Part shown: positions 17,090 through 26,890 of the stretch, one piece after another
Layout: each line of letters starts with the position of its first letter
Position numbering within the stretch: the first letter of the stretch is position 1
Assembly: GCA_938034385.1 (NCBI GenBank)
Contig: CALHLC010000013.1
Location: 56,309-120,308 of the forward strand
Length of the DNA stretch: 64,000 bases
Direction of reading: 5' to 3'
Source: an uncultured Bacteriovoracaceae bacterium
GTDB lineage: Bacteria > Bdellovibrionota > Bacteriovoracia > Bacteriovoracales > Bacteriovoracaceae
Translations under genes and position numbers: made by a program
Notes under the pieces: model-generated
What the model was told of the DNA's origin: nothing
The model's input: the letters and a program-made list of their open reading frames with translations, nothing else
Databases searched by the model: none

Positions 17090-20000
17090 ATGAAAAATTT
17101 GATTTACGTAGTGATCTTTTTATTCATTTCATGTGCTAAAGATAAGCCATATGAAAAAGTGTATAAAGAGTCTGAGATTGTAAGTAAGTCCCTAATTGCA
17201 ACATCTGATAACCCAGGAAAGTCAGTTGTTTTCAATAAGGGAAATGCTGACCTTGAACAAGTTGTAAATGAGAGTGTGTATTTATACATACCAACTGTTG
17301 AGCAAGGTGGTTATTATAACTCTGGGGCAAGAAGTTTCTTTGTTGGAGAAGAAAAACTTGCAAGTTTTAAAATCACAAAAGATAAATTAGAGATTTATTC
17401 TTTTGAAACTGAAGATAATGTTTCAGGGACTCAGTTAAACTCTAAACCTATTCTTGAGTTTCCAGTTACACATAAGTCATTCAGATGTGCCAAAAATAGT
17501 GATGATGAGTGTTCTAATAAAGAAGAAGAAAATAATGATATTTCTTGGAAGAAAAAGAACATGATGGAAATTGACTTTGGTGGGATGAAAGTATTAGAAG
17601 TAGATACTCTTCCTATAGGTATGCAGAACTTATTCACTCCATGTCAGCAAGAAATAAGTTCCAAAGTTGTTTCTCATAAGATTGATAGTGAATCAGTACA
17701 TATTATTGTAGATAAAACATTCAAAACAAATCTTTTATGCTCAAATATTAGAACTTTTGAAGATCTTCAGAAAACTGCATTTAAACAAAGGTTTCATTAT
17801 CAATTTAAAAAGCTTGTGAAGCTTGCTTCACAAGATTACAAGTCTGTCGTTTATGATAAGTCTAAGTTTGGATTTTTTTACACAACGAAAAAAGATTTAT
17901 CAGCTGATAATAGAGTAGTGTATTATTCTCAAAAACATTTTCTGAAAAGGTTTAGCCCGGATAAGAAAATTCCTTACTACTTAAGTGCAAACCTTTTTAA
18001 ACCTGAAAATGCTGAGATATTAGAGGCAACGAAAGATTCTATCGTAATGATCAATGATAGCTTGAAAAAAGCAGGAACAAAGATGCAAATTGATCTAATG
18101 GAGACTCCAAGAGAGCAAGGAATTCAGAATATTAAAAATTCTATTATTTTGGTTGAAGAGCCTTTATCTAGTGGTCTTTTAGGATATGGTCCAAGTATTG
18201 CCAATCCACTAACAGGTGAAATTATTCAAGCTCAAACAGTTATGTACCTTGGAAACCATATCAAATATATAAGCAGAACTTATAATGAATTAGTTTCTCA
18301 GGCCTCAAAAATTACTGCTCCAGTAGAAGAAGAAAAAGTAGAAGAAACAAAAGCATCTCAAGCAATGGTTGAGCAAGAGTTTTCAGAGATCAGAGATGAA
18401 TATGTAAGTTTAAGAATTGATCAAAGCAGAGGGCTTGAATTTAATGAATGGGCAAATCTTTTTGAAAAACAAAGATATGCAGCTTATGTGAAGACGGAAA
18501 ATTCAAAATTGCCTATGATGGAGAGAGTGAATGCTCTATTAGAAGAGAACCAATCTGCCTATGATATCATGTCTAAGCATAATATGTTCTCTGGTGAGTT
18601 TTTAAATCTGAACAAGCTTTTAAAAGATATTTTGAAGAAAGAAGATTTTAAACTTAGTGACTTAAAGCCGTGGACACTTCTTGATGATGCTGAAAGAGAA
18701 GAGATTATTGCTCTAATTGTTCCTCATGTTTGGAAGTCTGTTTTAATTCACGAGATTGGTCATAACCTAGGGTTAAGACATAATTTCAGTGCCTCTGAAG
18801 ATAAGGATAATTTCTATAGTGATGATGAACTTGCTGAGATGGGAATTGAGCAAAAGATCCCATTTAGTTCAGTGATGGATTATACTTATAGTGATTTAAA
18901 TGCACTGCCAGTGATGGGGAAGTATGATATTGCAGCACTAATGTATGGTTATGCTCAAAAGATTGAAACAAAAACTGGAGAGCTACTTAGTTTTAAAACT
19001 AGTGCGAGCGAAGTTTTAAACAATCCTGCCAATGAAATAAAAGATTATAAATACTGTAGTGATGAGGGTGTTTACTTAAACGCCACATGTAATAGGTTTG
19101 ATGAAGGAACGAATGTAACTGAAATCATAGATCACTATATATCTGCTTATTACAAGTCTTATAAGTATTCTAATACAAAACTAGATAAGCTTAACTTTTC
19201 AAGCTATGACAATCTTGGGTCTTTAAGGGCCAAGTATGCGAGAACTTTCTTCCCACTAAGAAGATTCTTTGAATTGTTTGAAGTTTATGATGATTTTTTT
19301 AAGCAAGGAAGAATTCAACAAGGGACACCGGTTTTTGATCAATATGTTGAACTTGCTCAAGGTGTGAGTAAAATCGCACAGTTTGCTTTATCTATCTTAA
19401 ATGAATCAGATGCTCAATGTAAGTTGATTAATATTACAAATATGCAGGCCTCTTGGTACCCATTAAGCTTTTTTAATGAGACGAGTTGTCATGCACTTCA
19501 ACCGATGGGCTCATTTTTTCCAGTAGCTCAAGTAGGTATGCCTCTTAATAATGTAAAGAGTCTTAGAAATGGAAGCGCATCGATTGATGAGATTGATGTG
19601 AGAGGATATTGGTTAGATAAAATGCTTGCAATGAACTTATTAACACAAAAAGTTTTTGGAATTACTTCTATGGATAAATTTGCTGATAACTTTGTGAGCA
19701 AAAACATTCCTATTGATAATAAAGGAACTACTGTTGGTGTTGCTCTTAAGCAATTAATGAATGATGCTATCGATGGGATTTATAAGAAGCAAGCAGTTGT
19801 GACTTATAGAGATGGATCTACAAAAGTAGAAGATGTTGCAATCAATCAATCAGCTGCGGAGTTTATTCCTAATAGTACGAGTTATATCATGAATAGGGTA
19901 ATGGGATTTAAGAAAGGTCAAACTCACTTAACTAAAATATTATTAGATGTAATGATTGGAAATACTGATGGATTTGATGCTCCTCTTTCTAATCCTTTAG

Positions 20001-20599
20001 TTAAGGACTTTATTATCTTTGATACTGTTGACTCTACAAGACCCAATACTATTGCAACTCAGTTTGGTACATTTTCTTTTTACGATGGTTCAGCAGCTAT
20101 CAAGTCTATAGTTGAAAAGATGAGTGTTCCTGAGGAAGTGACTAAGAAAGATCAAAGTACTCTAGCTGTTATTGCTACAGGCCTAGTTGCTGAAAAGACT
20201 GAAGCCCAAATCCTTTTAGACATTGATGCTCACTTGTTAGCATCAGGTGAGAGTTTGTATACTCAATATAAAGAGGTTTTTGATTCTTTAAGCTCAGCAG
20301 ATGCTGCGATAGTAGTGAAAGTTCTTGCAGGTGAATTAGATGGGATAGACCCAGCACTTGCTGAGCAACTTCAAGCTCTACCAAAAGAATTATTAGAAAT
20401 TAAGGTTGCTAACGTGGAAGCGACAGGACTTGATTTAGCTCAAAAATTTAATACTAAGATTATCGGACCAGCAGATTCATTTAAAGATGCAGTGGCAGCT
20501 CTAGATGGAGTATCTGTTCAGACGTTAATCTCGGTAGTCAAGGGTACGCTTAATACTAAAACTCATTACGAGAAAGTATTAAGTTCTCTCTCCTTATAA
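17090..20599 (+). CDS. Large metzincin-like zinc-metalloprotease lipoprotein
   Basis: This is a 1169-residue protein. The N-terminus (MKNLIYVVIFLFISC) is a lipoprotein signal with Cys15 as the lipid anchor. The zinc site is HEIGHNLGLRH at 554-564, the extended metzincin motif HExxHxxGxxH, followed by a Met-turn SSVMDYTYSD about 45 residues on. Overall it resembles the DUF5117/DUF4953 zinc-dependent metalloprotease group, with long flanking regions. An acidic linker rich in EEEKVEE precedes the catalytic domain, and the C-terminal 150 residues are Ala/Leu-rich helices. It is likely surface or periplasmic. Two intrinsic-terminator-like hairpins follow the stop. The substrate is unknown. Confidence 0.8.
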   Translation: MKNLIYVVIFLFISCAKDKPYEKVYKESEIVSKSLIATSDNPGKSVVFNKGNADLEQVVNESVYLYIPTVEQGGYYNSGARSFFVGEEKLASFKITKDKLEIYSFETEDNVSGTQLNSKPILEFPVTHKSFRCAKNSDDECSNKEEENNDISWKKKNMMEIDFGGMKVLEVDTLPIGMQNLFTPCQQEISSKVVSHKIDSESVHIIVDKTFKTNLLCSNIRTFEDLQKTAFKQRFHYQFKKLVKLASQDYKSVVYDKSKFGFFYTTKKDLSADNRVVYYSQKHFLKRFSPDKKIPYYLSANLFKPENAEILEATKDSIVMINDSLKKAGTKMQIDLMETPREQGIQNIKNSIILVEEPLSSGLLGYGPSIANPLTGEIIQAQTVMYLGNHIKYISRTYNELVSQASKITAPVEEEKVEETKASQAMVEQEFSEIRDEYVSLRIDQSRGLEFNEWANLFEKQRYAAYVKTENSKLPMMERVNALLEENQSAYDIMSKHNMFSGEFLNLNKLLKDILKKEDFKLSDLKPWTLLDDAEREEIIALIVPHVWKSVLIHEIGHNLGLRHNFSASEDKDNFYSDDELAEMGIEQKIPFSSVMDYTYSDLNALPVMGKYDIAALMYGYAQKIETKTGELLSFKTSASEVLNNPANEIKDYKYCSDEGVYLNATCNRFDEGTNVTEIIDHYISAYYKSYKYSNTKLDKLNFSSYDNLGSLRAKYARTFFPLRRFFELFEVYDDFFKQGRIQQGTPVFDQYVELAQGVSKIAQFALSILNESDAQCKLINITNMQASWYPLSFFNETSCHALQPMGSFFPVAQVGMPLNNVKSLRNGSASIDEIDVRGYWLDKMLAMNLLTQKVFGITSMDKFADNFVSKNIPIDNKGTTVGVALKQLMNDAIDGIYKKQAVVTYRDGSTKVEDVAINQSAAEFIPNSTSYIMNRVMGFKKGQTHLTKILLDVMIGNTDGFDAPLSNPLVKDFIIFDTVDSTRPNTIATQFGTFSFYDGSAAIKSIVEKMSVPEEVTKKDQSTLAVIATGLVAEKTEAQILLDIDAHLLASGESLYTQYKEVFDSLSSADAAIVVKVLAGELDGIDPALAEQLQALPKELLEIKVANVEATGLDLAQKFNTKIIGPADSFKDAVAALDGVSVQTLISVVKGTLNTKTHYEKVLSSLSL

Positions 20600-20605
20600 T
20601 ACTTA

Positions 20606-20645
20606 GGGGGCCAGATAGTGTGCCTGGTCCCCTTTGTTTTATTTA
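20606..20645 (+). terminator. Intrinsic terminator after the metalloprotease gene
   Basis: A 9-bp stem pairs 20606-20614 (GGGGGCCAG) with 20624-20632 (CTGGTCCCC, one G-U pair) around a 9-base loop. It is followed by TTTGTTTTATTT and lies 6 bases after the protease stop codon. Confidence 0.75.
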
Positions 20646-21326
20646 ACTCTTACTTTTTGGTGATTTGTCCCTTCGGGGACATTTTTTTTGGTAAAAATAT
20701 GGATCTCGTATTTTTGAAACAAGTTTTCTAAACCTTCCATTTTTATTTATGATTGTTAAAAATGTACTATTTCCTAATAAGTGTAAAAGATCATCTTCTA
20801 TTTGAATTAATTCAGGAGTGAATTGTCTAATACATTTCATATCTGGAGCATGCTTTTTTGTATTTAACATAAAGACATCCATTACTTCTGGCAGTCCTAA
20901 GACAAAAGCTTGGATAGACATCTCTGTTGATCTATTTTTATTTGGTAAGTCTTTAAATGAATTTCTACCATTTTTTAAGAATGCTAGAAATAAATCAATC
21001 GATGGATTTTTATTTTTTTTATTACATATTGAATAAAAGATAGAGTCGCTAATAGTGGCTCCTTCAATACTTAGAAGTCTTATTAAAAGAGTTTGATTTA
21101 AAGGAAAGAAATAATTTTCTGATTTAGATTTATGAATTCTTAATTCTTCTCGACCTAAACACCTTGTTACTCGATACTGCATCTTCTCAGTAGCACTAAT
21201 AGGCTTTGTAGGTGCACTTTGATATTTGAGTAAATTTTGCCGATTTTTCTTCATATTATTACCTGAAGAAAAAACATTAAGAGAAAGTATTGCCAAACCG
21301 ATTAAAAACTTAAGAGTATATTTCAT
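20643..21326 (-). CDS. Hypothetical exported protein
   Basis: This 227-residue protein has a signal peptide (KYTLKFLIGLAILSLNVFSSG). The remainder is helical and basic, with a few cysteines and no recognised domain. It converges with the metalloprotease gene. Its last codons (CPRRDKSPKSKS) lie across a tetraloop hairpin with a T-run that is a + strand terminator, so the C-terminal tail is partly dictated by that element. It is divergent from tatC. Confidence 0.5.
   Translation of the reverse strand: MKYTLKFLIGLAILSLNVFSSGNNMKKNRQNLLKYQSAPTKPISATEKMQYRVTRCLGREELRIHKSKSENYFFPLNQTLLIRLLSIEGATISDSIFYSICNKKNKNPSIDLFLAFLKNGRNSFKDLPNKNRSTEMSIQAFVLGLPEVMDVFMLNTKKHAPDMKCIRQFTPELIQIEDDLLHLLGNSTFLTIINKNGRFRKLVSKIRDPYFYQKKCPRRDKSPKSKS
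20666..20689 (+). terminator. UUCG-tetraloop intrinsic terminator inside a convergent gene's 3' end
   Basis: A perfect 6-bp stem TGTCCC (20666-20671) and GGGACA (20676-20681) closes a TTCG loop. It is followed by eight T (20682-20689), a textbook intrinsic terminator reading rightwards. It lies within the last codons of the minus-strand gene at 20643-21326 and backs up the terminator at 20606. Confidence 0.85.
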
Positions 21327-21363
21327 TGTATATAGTTTACGATGAATTTAATTTGAGGTCACT

Positions 21364-22113
21364 TTGAAAGAAATGGGTTTTACAGATCACTTATCTGACT
21401 TAAGAGGTATGATGATCCGGGTTTTATTAATCTGGGGTGTTTCTTTTATGATTTGCTACTCCTATGGAGATTTATTAGCAGATTATCTAATTAAGCCTTT
21501 GCAAACTGCTCTCAACGGAGAAGGAGAAATTGTTTTCCTTGAGATCTTTGACAAGGTTTTAGCAAAATTTCAACTAGGGTTCTGGTCAGGAATTATTCTC
21601 TCTTCTCCACTTTGGTTTTATGAAATATGGAAATTTATTAAACCGGCCCTTTATGAAAAAGAATTAAAGGTCATTAGGCCCTTTTTATTTGTTGGATTCT
21701 TACTATTTGTCTTGGGAGTATTATTTGGATATTTCATTGCTTTCCCGTTTGCATTTGATTTGATTCTTAACTTTGAAATTTCATCCATTGAGGAGATTAA
21801 AGCATCTATAAATTTGCGTAGTTATCTTGTTATGTTTTCAAAGATTTTATTATTTTTAGGATTAATATTTCAATTACCCAATGTAATGTTGATTTTAGGA
21901 TTTATGGGTATAGTTACCAAGCAATCTTTAGCCACAATGAGGCCATATGTATATGTTGCATTCTCTGTAGTTTCAGCGATGCTAACTCCACCTGATCCAA
22001 CAACTTTGCTTCTGCTTTGGGTTCCACTGGTAGCTTTATTTGAAGTCGGTTTACTAGGGGTGAAGCTAATTGTTCACCCATATTTACATCGTAAACATAT
22101 GAAAGAATCTTAA
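21364..22113 (+). CDS. tatC: Sec-independent protein translocase subunit TatC
   Basis: This is a 249-residue, six-helix inner-membrane protein that recognises twin-arginine signal peptides and exports folded proteins. The family marks are FTDHLSDLRGMMIRVLL at the N-terminus, the glutamate-bearing VFLEIFDKVLAKFQLGFWSGIILSSPLWFYEIWKF loops and the late SVVSAMLTPPDPTTLLLLWVP segment. The start is TTG 21364, with GAGGT at 21354-21358 upstream; ATG 21373 is an alternative. No tatA or tatB adjoins it. It converges with the DUF885 gene, with a small overlap at the 3' ends. Confidence 0.93.
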   Translation: MKEMGFTDHLSDLRGMMIRVLLIWGVSFMICYSYGDLLADYLIKPLQTALNGEGEIVFLEIFDKVLAKFQLGFWSGIILSSPLWFYEIWKFIKPALYEKELKVIRPFLFVGFLLFVLGVLFGYFIAFPFAFDLILNFEISSIEEIKASINLRSYLVMFSKILLFLGLIFQLPNVMLILGFMGIVTKQSLATMRPYVYVAFSVVSAMLTPPDPTTLLLLWVPLVALFEVGLLGVKLIVHPYLHRKHMKES

Positions 22114-23846
22114 AGAATATTTGGAGATTCTAGAGAGAATTTTTTTCTAATTACCTTTTCTAATGTTTCAAGATTTAATTCTCCAAACTCAAAAATTGCA
22201 TCATGAAATTGTCTTATATTAAAATTCTCACCTAAATGATCTTTTACTTCTTTTCTTAAGTTTTTGATTACAAGTTCACCGGTCTTATAGGCTAAAGCTT
22301 GTCCAGGCCAAGCAATGTATCTATCAATTTCAGTAATAACATCGTGTTTAGGAATTGAAGAATTTTCTAACATATAATTTATGGCTCGCTCTCGACTCCA
22401 ACTTTTGTGATGAATCCCAGTATCAACAACCAATCTTATGGCTCTCCAGATTTCAAAATTTAATCGACCAAAATCATCATAAGGATTTTCATAGAGCCCC
22501 ATCTCTATGCCTAGACTTTCGGCATATAATCCCCAGCCTTCTCCCATCGCAATATCCATGTAGAGTTTTCGAAACTCATGTACATCTTCCATTTCATCCA
22601 TTAAACCACCATGAAAGAGGTGACCGGGATGAGCTTCATGAAGTGTTAATGCTCGTAGGTTATAAAGTGGTCTTGATTTTAAATCATATGAATTAATAGT
22701 ATAAATTCCAGTTCTTAAACCGTTGGGGTCACGTTTATCTCTCATTGATGCATAAGCTGTTGGGGCAGTCTTTGCAATTTCTTCTGGCATTAAGTCAAAA
22801 CTATAAGGAGTTCTGGGGATTTTATTGAATATAGAAGTTATTTTAAAATCTACTAGCTTCATTATATATGTAACTTCTTTTACAAGTTCGTCTTCTGTTT
22901 TTGCATAAAATTGCTCATCCTCTCTCAAGAATTTAAAAAAATCTTTTAGAGTTCCAGAAAAGTTCGCTTTATTTTTAACTTCAATCATTTCGGACTTTAT
23001 TCTTGATACCTCTTTAAGTCCTAATTGATGTATTTCATCTGGATCTAAATCTAGCGAAGTCATATCTTTAATAGCAGTTTTGTAATATTGCGGACTAATA
23101 ATTTCCGAAATTGAGACCTTATTATCTAATTGATTTAAATATTTAGTTCTAAAAAATGACTTGAAATTTAAAAAATGTGGCATGAATTTATTTTTAATTT
23201 TATCTAATGCTAAAGATCTCAGCTTATTTTTTTCGTTTTCTGAAAGATTGTCACTCATTTTTACAAAAGGCCTATAGAGAAAAGAAGTTTTCCCAAATGT
23301 GATTTGAGCATTATCTAAAGTTGAATTAAAGAGCTCAAGAGGGACTTTAGATAAACGAACACCTTTGTTTAATCCAAGCTTTAAATACTGAATTTGATTA
23401 TTTGTATAGTCAGGAAATTTATCAAGGCAAGCAAGATAATTATGATAATCCTGTTTTTTTACAAATTCTTTTCTTCTTGTAAGTCTGAAGTAATCTAAAT
23501 GATATCCAGATTGATGATCAATATTTATAAGATAGGATTGTTGGGAAAAAGGACCAATTAAGTTAGCTGTTAAATAACTTTTAAGAATTTCAAAATCAAC
23601 TTGCTCTTTTTCACTTAATTGTTCTTGGTTGATCTTAGATAATTTTTTTGAGGCTAGTTTTGCACGATTTAATAAATCTTCTCTGTTTTTGATAGTCCTA
23701 ATCGCTGGACAATATTCACCACCTTGCCAAACAGGGTATTGCTCTTTTCTTATTGCAGCTCCCTCATCAAGAAGCTCTGAAAGAAGGTCTGAGTTTGCTA
23801 AAATATTTATATTAAATAGCAAAACAGTGAAAATTATTAACTTCAT
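22110..23846 (-). CDS. DUF885-family exported metallopeptidase-like protein (copy 2)
   Basis: This 578-residue protein has a signal peptide (LIIFTVLLFNINILANS). The conserved DUF885 features are HEAHPGHLFHGG near residue 403, the downstream GEGWGLYAESLG, and the block RAIRLVVDTGIHHKSWSRERAI with the late YIAWPGQALAYKTGE. The HExxHxxH arrangement and downstream glutamate resemble zinc peptidase sites, and characterised relatives act as carboxypeptidases or dipeptidyl enzymes. It sits directly after a paralogue, so this is a tandem duplication. A periplasmic peptide-degrading role is inferred. Confidence 0.8.
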   Translation of the reverse strand: MKLIIFTVLLFNINILANSDLLSELLDEGAAIRKEQYPVWQGGEYCPAIRTIKNREDLLNRAKLASKKLSKINQEQLSEKEQVDFEILKSYLTANLIGPFSQQSYLINIDHQSGYHLDYFRLTRRKEFVKKQDYHNYLACLDKFPDYTNNQIQYLKLGLNKGVRLSKVPLELFNSTLDNAQITFGKTSFLYRPFVKMSDNLSENEKNKLRSLALDKIKNKFMPHFLNFKSFFRTKYLNQLDNKVSISEIISPQYYKTAIKDMTSLDLDPDEIHQLGLKEVSRIKSEMIEVKNKANFSGTLKDFFKFLREDEQFYAKTEDELVKEVTYIMKLVDFKITSIFNKIPRTPYSFDLMPEEIAKTAPTAYASMRDKRDPNGLRTGIYTINSYDLKSRPLYNLRALTLHEAHPGHLFHGGLMDEMEDVHEFRKLYMDIAMGEGWGLYAESLGIEMGLYENPYDDFGRLNFEIWRAIRLVVDTGIHHKSWSRERAINYMLENSSIPKHDVITEIDRYIAWPGQALAYKTGELVIKNLRKEVKDHLGENFNIRQFHDAIFEFGELNLETLEKVIRKKFSLESPNIL

Positions 23847-23855
23847 GTAAATCTC

Positions 23856-25649
23856 CTACGATTGATTAGACTCTATATATTCGTTTATAAGTTCTTCTAA
23901 TACATTTAGAGGGATCCCTCCATATTTTAATACAATGTCATGGAATTTTTTAATATCAAACTTATCACCTAAGGCGGCTTTAGCTTTTTCACGTAGTTCT
24001 AAGATCTTGTTTTTTCCAATTAAATAACCCGTAGCTTGTCCAGGCCAAACTGTATATCTATCGATTGCAGTCTCATTAGCTGATTGTGGTGCAGGAGTAT
24101 TATCATTTAAATATTGAATACTTTTTAATCTATCCCACTTTTTATGATGTATCCCAGTATCTAGGACGAGCCTTGTTGCTCTCCATAATTCCATAGTTAA
24201 TCTCCCATAATCAGAATATGGATCTTCATAAAATCCATATTCTTTTGGAAGGTACTCTGAATAGAGACCCCAACCTTCACCATGAGCAGTAAACCAAACA
24301 CCTTTCATAAACTTAGGTACATCTTTTCTTGTCTTAATTTCGTGGATGCTTTGGAGGTGATGACCTGGAACTCCTTCATGGTAAGCCAGTGCTTCCATTT
24401 CAAACTTAGGTAGTTCAGACATATCTTTAAGATTAACAAAATATTTTCCAGGTCTTACTCCGTCATCACTAGGTCTTTGATAATAGGCTAGTCCTGCAGA
24501 TTCTTGAGCATATTCTGGAACTGGTGTTACTTCTAAATCAATATCTGGTAGTTCAAAGAATAAATCTTTAAGCTTGAGTTTCATTTTATTAATTAGAGCT
24601 GTAGCATCTCGCATATATGCTTTACGGCCTTGCTCATTATTAGAATAATAAAATTGTTTATCTGTTCTTGTGAATTTAAAGAAATCTTCAAGTGTTCCAC
24701 TAAAAGAAACTTTTTTCATTATTTCTCTAATCTCATTATGTATTCTATCGACTTCATCTAATCCGATTTGATGTACTTCTTCAGGTGTCAGATCAAGAGT
24801 AGTATGGAATTTAAGGTTGAATTTATAATACTTATTCCCTTTAGGATATTGCCATACTCCAATTTCGCTTGAAGCTCTCGATTTTAAATCTTGTAGTCCA
24901 TTTAAGAAATATTTATATCCATCAAGAGTATAAGTGAACAAATAATCCTTCGCAGTTTTAAAGAATTCTTTCTTTTCTACTTCTAAGAGGCCTTCTACTT
25001 TATTAACTTTATTAACAAAGTCTTTATAAATTAGATTGTTTTCATTAAATAACTTTCCTTCAAACTGATCCATAACATTAATTGTGGTTAACTCGACTTT
25101 TTCTAAACTATGAAGGGGAAGTATCACTCCTTTAGAAGCTTGCTTCATTGTTTCATCGGTTAGAACTTTGAACATATTGTACGAATCTTTTATTTTTGAA
25201 AGATATGCTTTTATATCATCTTTATTTTTAATTTGTTGGTAAGTCTGAAATGTTTCAGGTAGCGATGAATGAGGACCCCACATATGATCAAATAGGTGAT
25301 GCAAATAGCGATACTTATAAAAACTGACTCCTTTATCAATCTCTCTCATGAGGATATCAAAATATATTTTTGTAACTCTATCTAGTTTTTTTTCTTTGAC
25401 AGTTCTTTTTGCATATCTTTTAAATTTTTTTAAAGATTTTTTTATAACTTTCCAATGCTTAAAACTTGCATCGTCAAACTTTGGAATATTGTAGACATCT
25501 TCAAAGTAAGTTGCATTATTAGGATAAAGTTTAAGATTTAATTGATGATACTCTTCAAAAATTTTCTTTGCTTTTTCATTCTCATTTGAGAATAAATTTA
25601 AATTTAAGAAAAACATCAAAATTAGAGAGAGTACTAGATTTTTTTGCAT
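23856..25649 (-). CDS. DUF885-family exported metallopeptidase-like protein (copy 1)
   Basis: This 597-residue protein has a signal peptide (LVLSLILMFFLNLNLFS). It has the same family blocks as its neighbour: YHEGVPGHHLQ at about 423-433, HGEGWGLYSEYL, RATRLVLDTGIHHKKWDRL and the final YTVWPGQATGYLIG. The site is canonical here (HExxxHH pattern), while copy 2 has a slightly different spacing of histidines. The two genes are 9 bases apart and likely form an operon for periplasmic peptide breakdown, plausible in a predator. Substrates are unknown. Confidence 0.82.
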   Translation of the reverse strand: MQKNLVLSLILMFFLNLNLFSNENEKAKKIFEEYHQLNLKLYPNNATYFEDVYNIPKFDDASFKHWKVIKKSLKKFKRYAKRTVKEKKLDRVTKIYFDILMREIDKGVSFYKYRYLHHLFDHMWGPHSSLPETFQTYQQIKNKDDIKAYLSKIKDSYNMFKVLTDETMKQASKGVILPLHSLEKVELTTINVMDQFEGKLFNENNLIYKDFVNKVNKVEGLLEVEKKEFFKTAKDYLFTYTLDGYKYFLNGLQDLKSRASSEIGVWQYPKGNKYYKFNLKFHTTLDLTPEEVHQIGLDEVDRIHNEIREIMKKVSFSGTLEDFFKFTRTDKQFYYSNNEQGRKAYMRDATALINKMKLKLKDLFFELPDIDLEVTPVPEYAQESAGLAYYQRPSDDGVRPGKYFVNLKDMSELPKFEMEALAYHEGVPGHHLQSIHEIKTRKDVPKFMKGVWFTAHGEGWGLYSEYLPKEYGFYEDPYSDYGRLTMELWRATRLVLDTGIHHKKWDRLKSIQYLNDNTPAPQSANETAIDRYTVWPGQATGYLIGKNKILELREKAKAALGDKFDIKKFHDIVLKYGGIPLNVLEELINEYIESNQS

Positions 25650-25719
25650 TTTTACCTTTGGTTAAATTTTATTGCTAATGTGATAAATTCTATGATTTTA
25701 TCTAAATAATTTCCAGATA

Positions 25720-25737
25720 AAAACACTCAAGTGTTTT
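25720..25737 (-). terminator. Hairpin terminator after the rhomboid-speB-speE operon
   Basis: AAAACACT (25720-25727) and AGTGTTTT (25730-25737) are perfect inverted repeats. On the minus strand the stem is followed by T-rich sequence. It lies 29 bases past the rhomboid stop and before the DUF885 genes. Confidence 0.55.
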
Positions 25738-25765
25738 AAGTAAGGTGATAAGCCAAAGAAGGTAA

Positions 25766-26890
25766 TCAGTTTATGCAAATTTTATTTACTTCTTCTCTAT
25801 AATTTTGGTTACTATCCGAGATTTTATCTATTGGAAAGCTGCAAATTTTTTGTTTGATAAGTTGAGTTCGAATATTTTTTTGAAGTTTAGTATTCACTAC
25901 ATGATCAAGTAGTAGAATCTGAAGTTTTAATAATGGGATATAAAAGTGTTGTAAGATCTCATCCTGATTTATTGCTTTATCTAAATAGGTTGCACTCAAT
26001 TCATTTTTACTTTGAGTCATACTTCTTATTGCCAATTTATAAAGTATAAAAGGATCTTTGGGATAGTCTTTATAAAGATCATCTACTTGAGAATGAGAGA
26101 GATTATGAAACTCCTTAAGAGTAGATTGAGGTAGAACTTCTTTACTAAATTGATAATGAGAATACTTTGAAAAGCTTTTAAAAGATGCGGCACCGATATA
26201 GATTAAGGCCGGGATAGTGATTAGAGTCAGAATGTATTGCAAGCTTTTAAAGTTAATAGATTTCCAAGAAAGAAAGTAAATTAGTCCAAGTACAAACCCA
26301 CATATTGCTCCTCCCCAATGAGCAGTGTAATCAACTCCTGGAATAATTGGAATTAGAGAAGGAATTAGGTAATAGGCAAATTGGGTGTGAAGTTGTTTTC
26401 TTTGTACTCCCTTGGGAATTCTAAAAGAAATGATGATTAAAAAGGCAAGTATTCCCATAATACCCCCCGATGCTCCAACGGATTGATTAGCGGCATCAAA
26501 CAGGTAAATAGAAAAAAGACCCGATCCTAAACAACAAAGTAGATAAGAAAATAGGAAATGACCAAACCCAAGGATTCGCTCTAATAAAGTACCGATAAAA
26601 TACATGGCCAATGAATTAAAAAATAAGTGTAAATAACTACCATGAAGGAAACTAGAGGAGAGTGTTCTAAAAAATTCGTTATGATCAAATACTACTGTTG
26701 GATGAAGAGAACCCATTGCAAATAGTATAGGGTTTTTTACTTCGAAAAAACTTGAACTAAGAAAAAGTTCTAAAATAAAGATTAAAATAAAGATCAGAAT
26801 TAAACAATAAGAAATAATTGGAAACATTTTTAAAACAGGGAAATTAAACCAATAAAATCTTAGAGGAGAGTCTTTTTGATTGTGATTCAT
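25766..26890 (-). CDS. Rhomboid-family intramembrane serine protease with C-terminal extension
   Basis: This is a 374-residue inner-membrane protein. The catalytic dyad is present: Ser141 in GASGGIMG and His191 in AHWGGAICG. The HLFFNSLAMYFIG segment of helix 2 also matches the family. After the membrane core (to about residue 230) comes a roughly 140-residue soluble helical tail with TPR-like character (LYKDYPKDPFILYKLAIRSM). It cleaves single-pass membrane substrates; the target is unknown. Its ATG overlaps the agmatinase stop by four bases, so it is in the same operon. Confidence 0.85.
   Translation of the reverse strand: MNHNQKDSPLRFYWFNFPVLKMFPIISYCLILIFILIFILELFLSSSFFEVKNPILFAMGSLHPTVVFDHNEFFRTLSSSFLHGSYLHLFFNSLAMYFIGTLLERILGFGHFLFSYLLCCLGSGLFSIYLFDAANQSVGASGGIMGILAFLIIISFRIPKGVQRKQLHTQFAYYLIPSLIPIIPGVDYTAHWGGAICGFVLGLIYFLSWKSINFKSLQYILTLITIPALIYIGAASFKSFSKYSHYQFSKEVLPQSTLKEFHNLSHSQVDDLYKDYPKDPFILYKLAIRSMTQSKNELSATYLDKAINQDEILQHFYIPLLKLQILLLDHVVNTKLQKNIRTQLIKQKICSFPIDKISDSNQNYREEVNKICIN

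Noticed and set aside
22355..22696. Open frame of 113 codons on the + strand
   Set aside because: It is antisense to the DUF885 gene, whose product has clear family motifs; the peptide has no signal or domain and no ribosome site.
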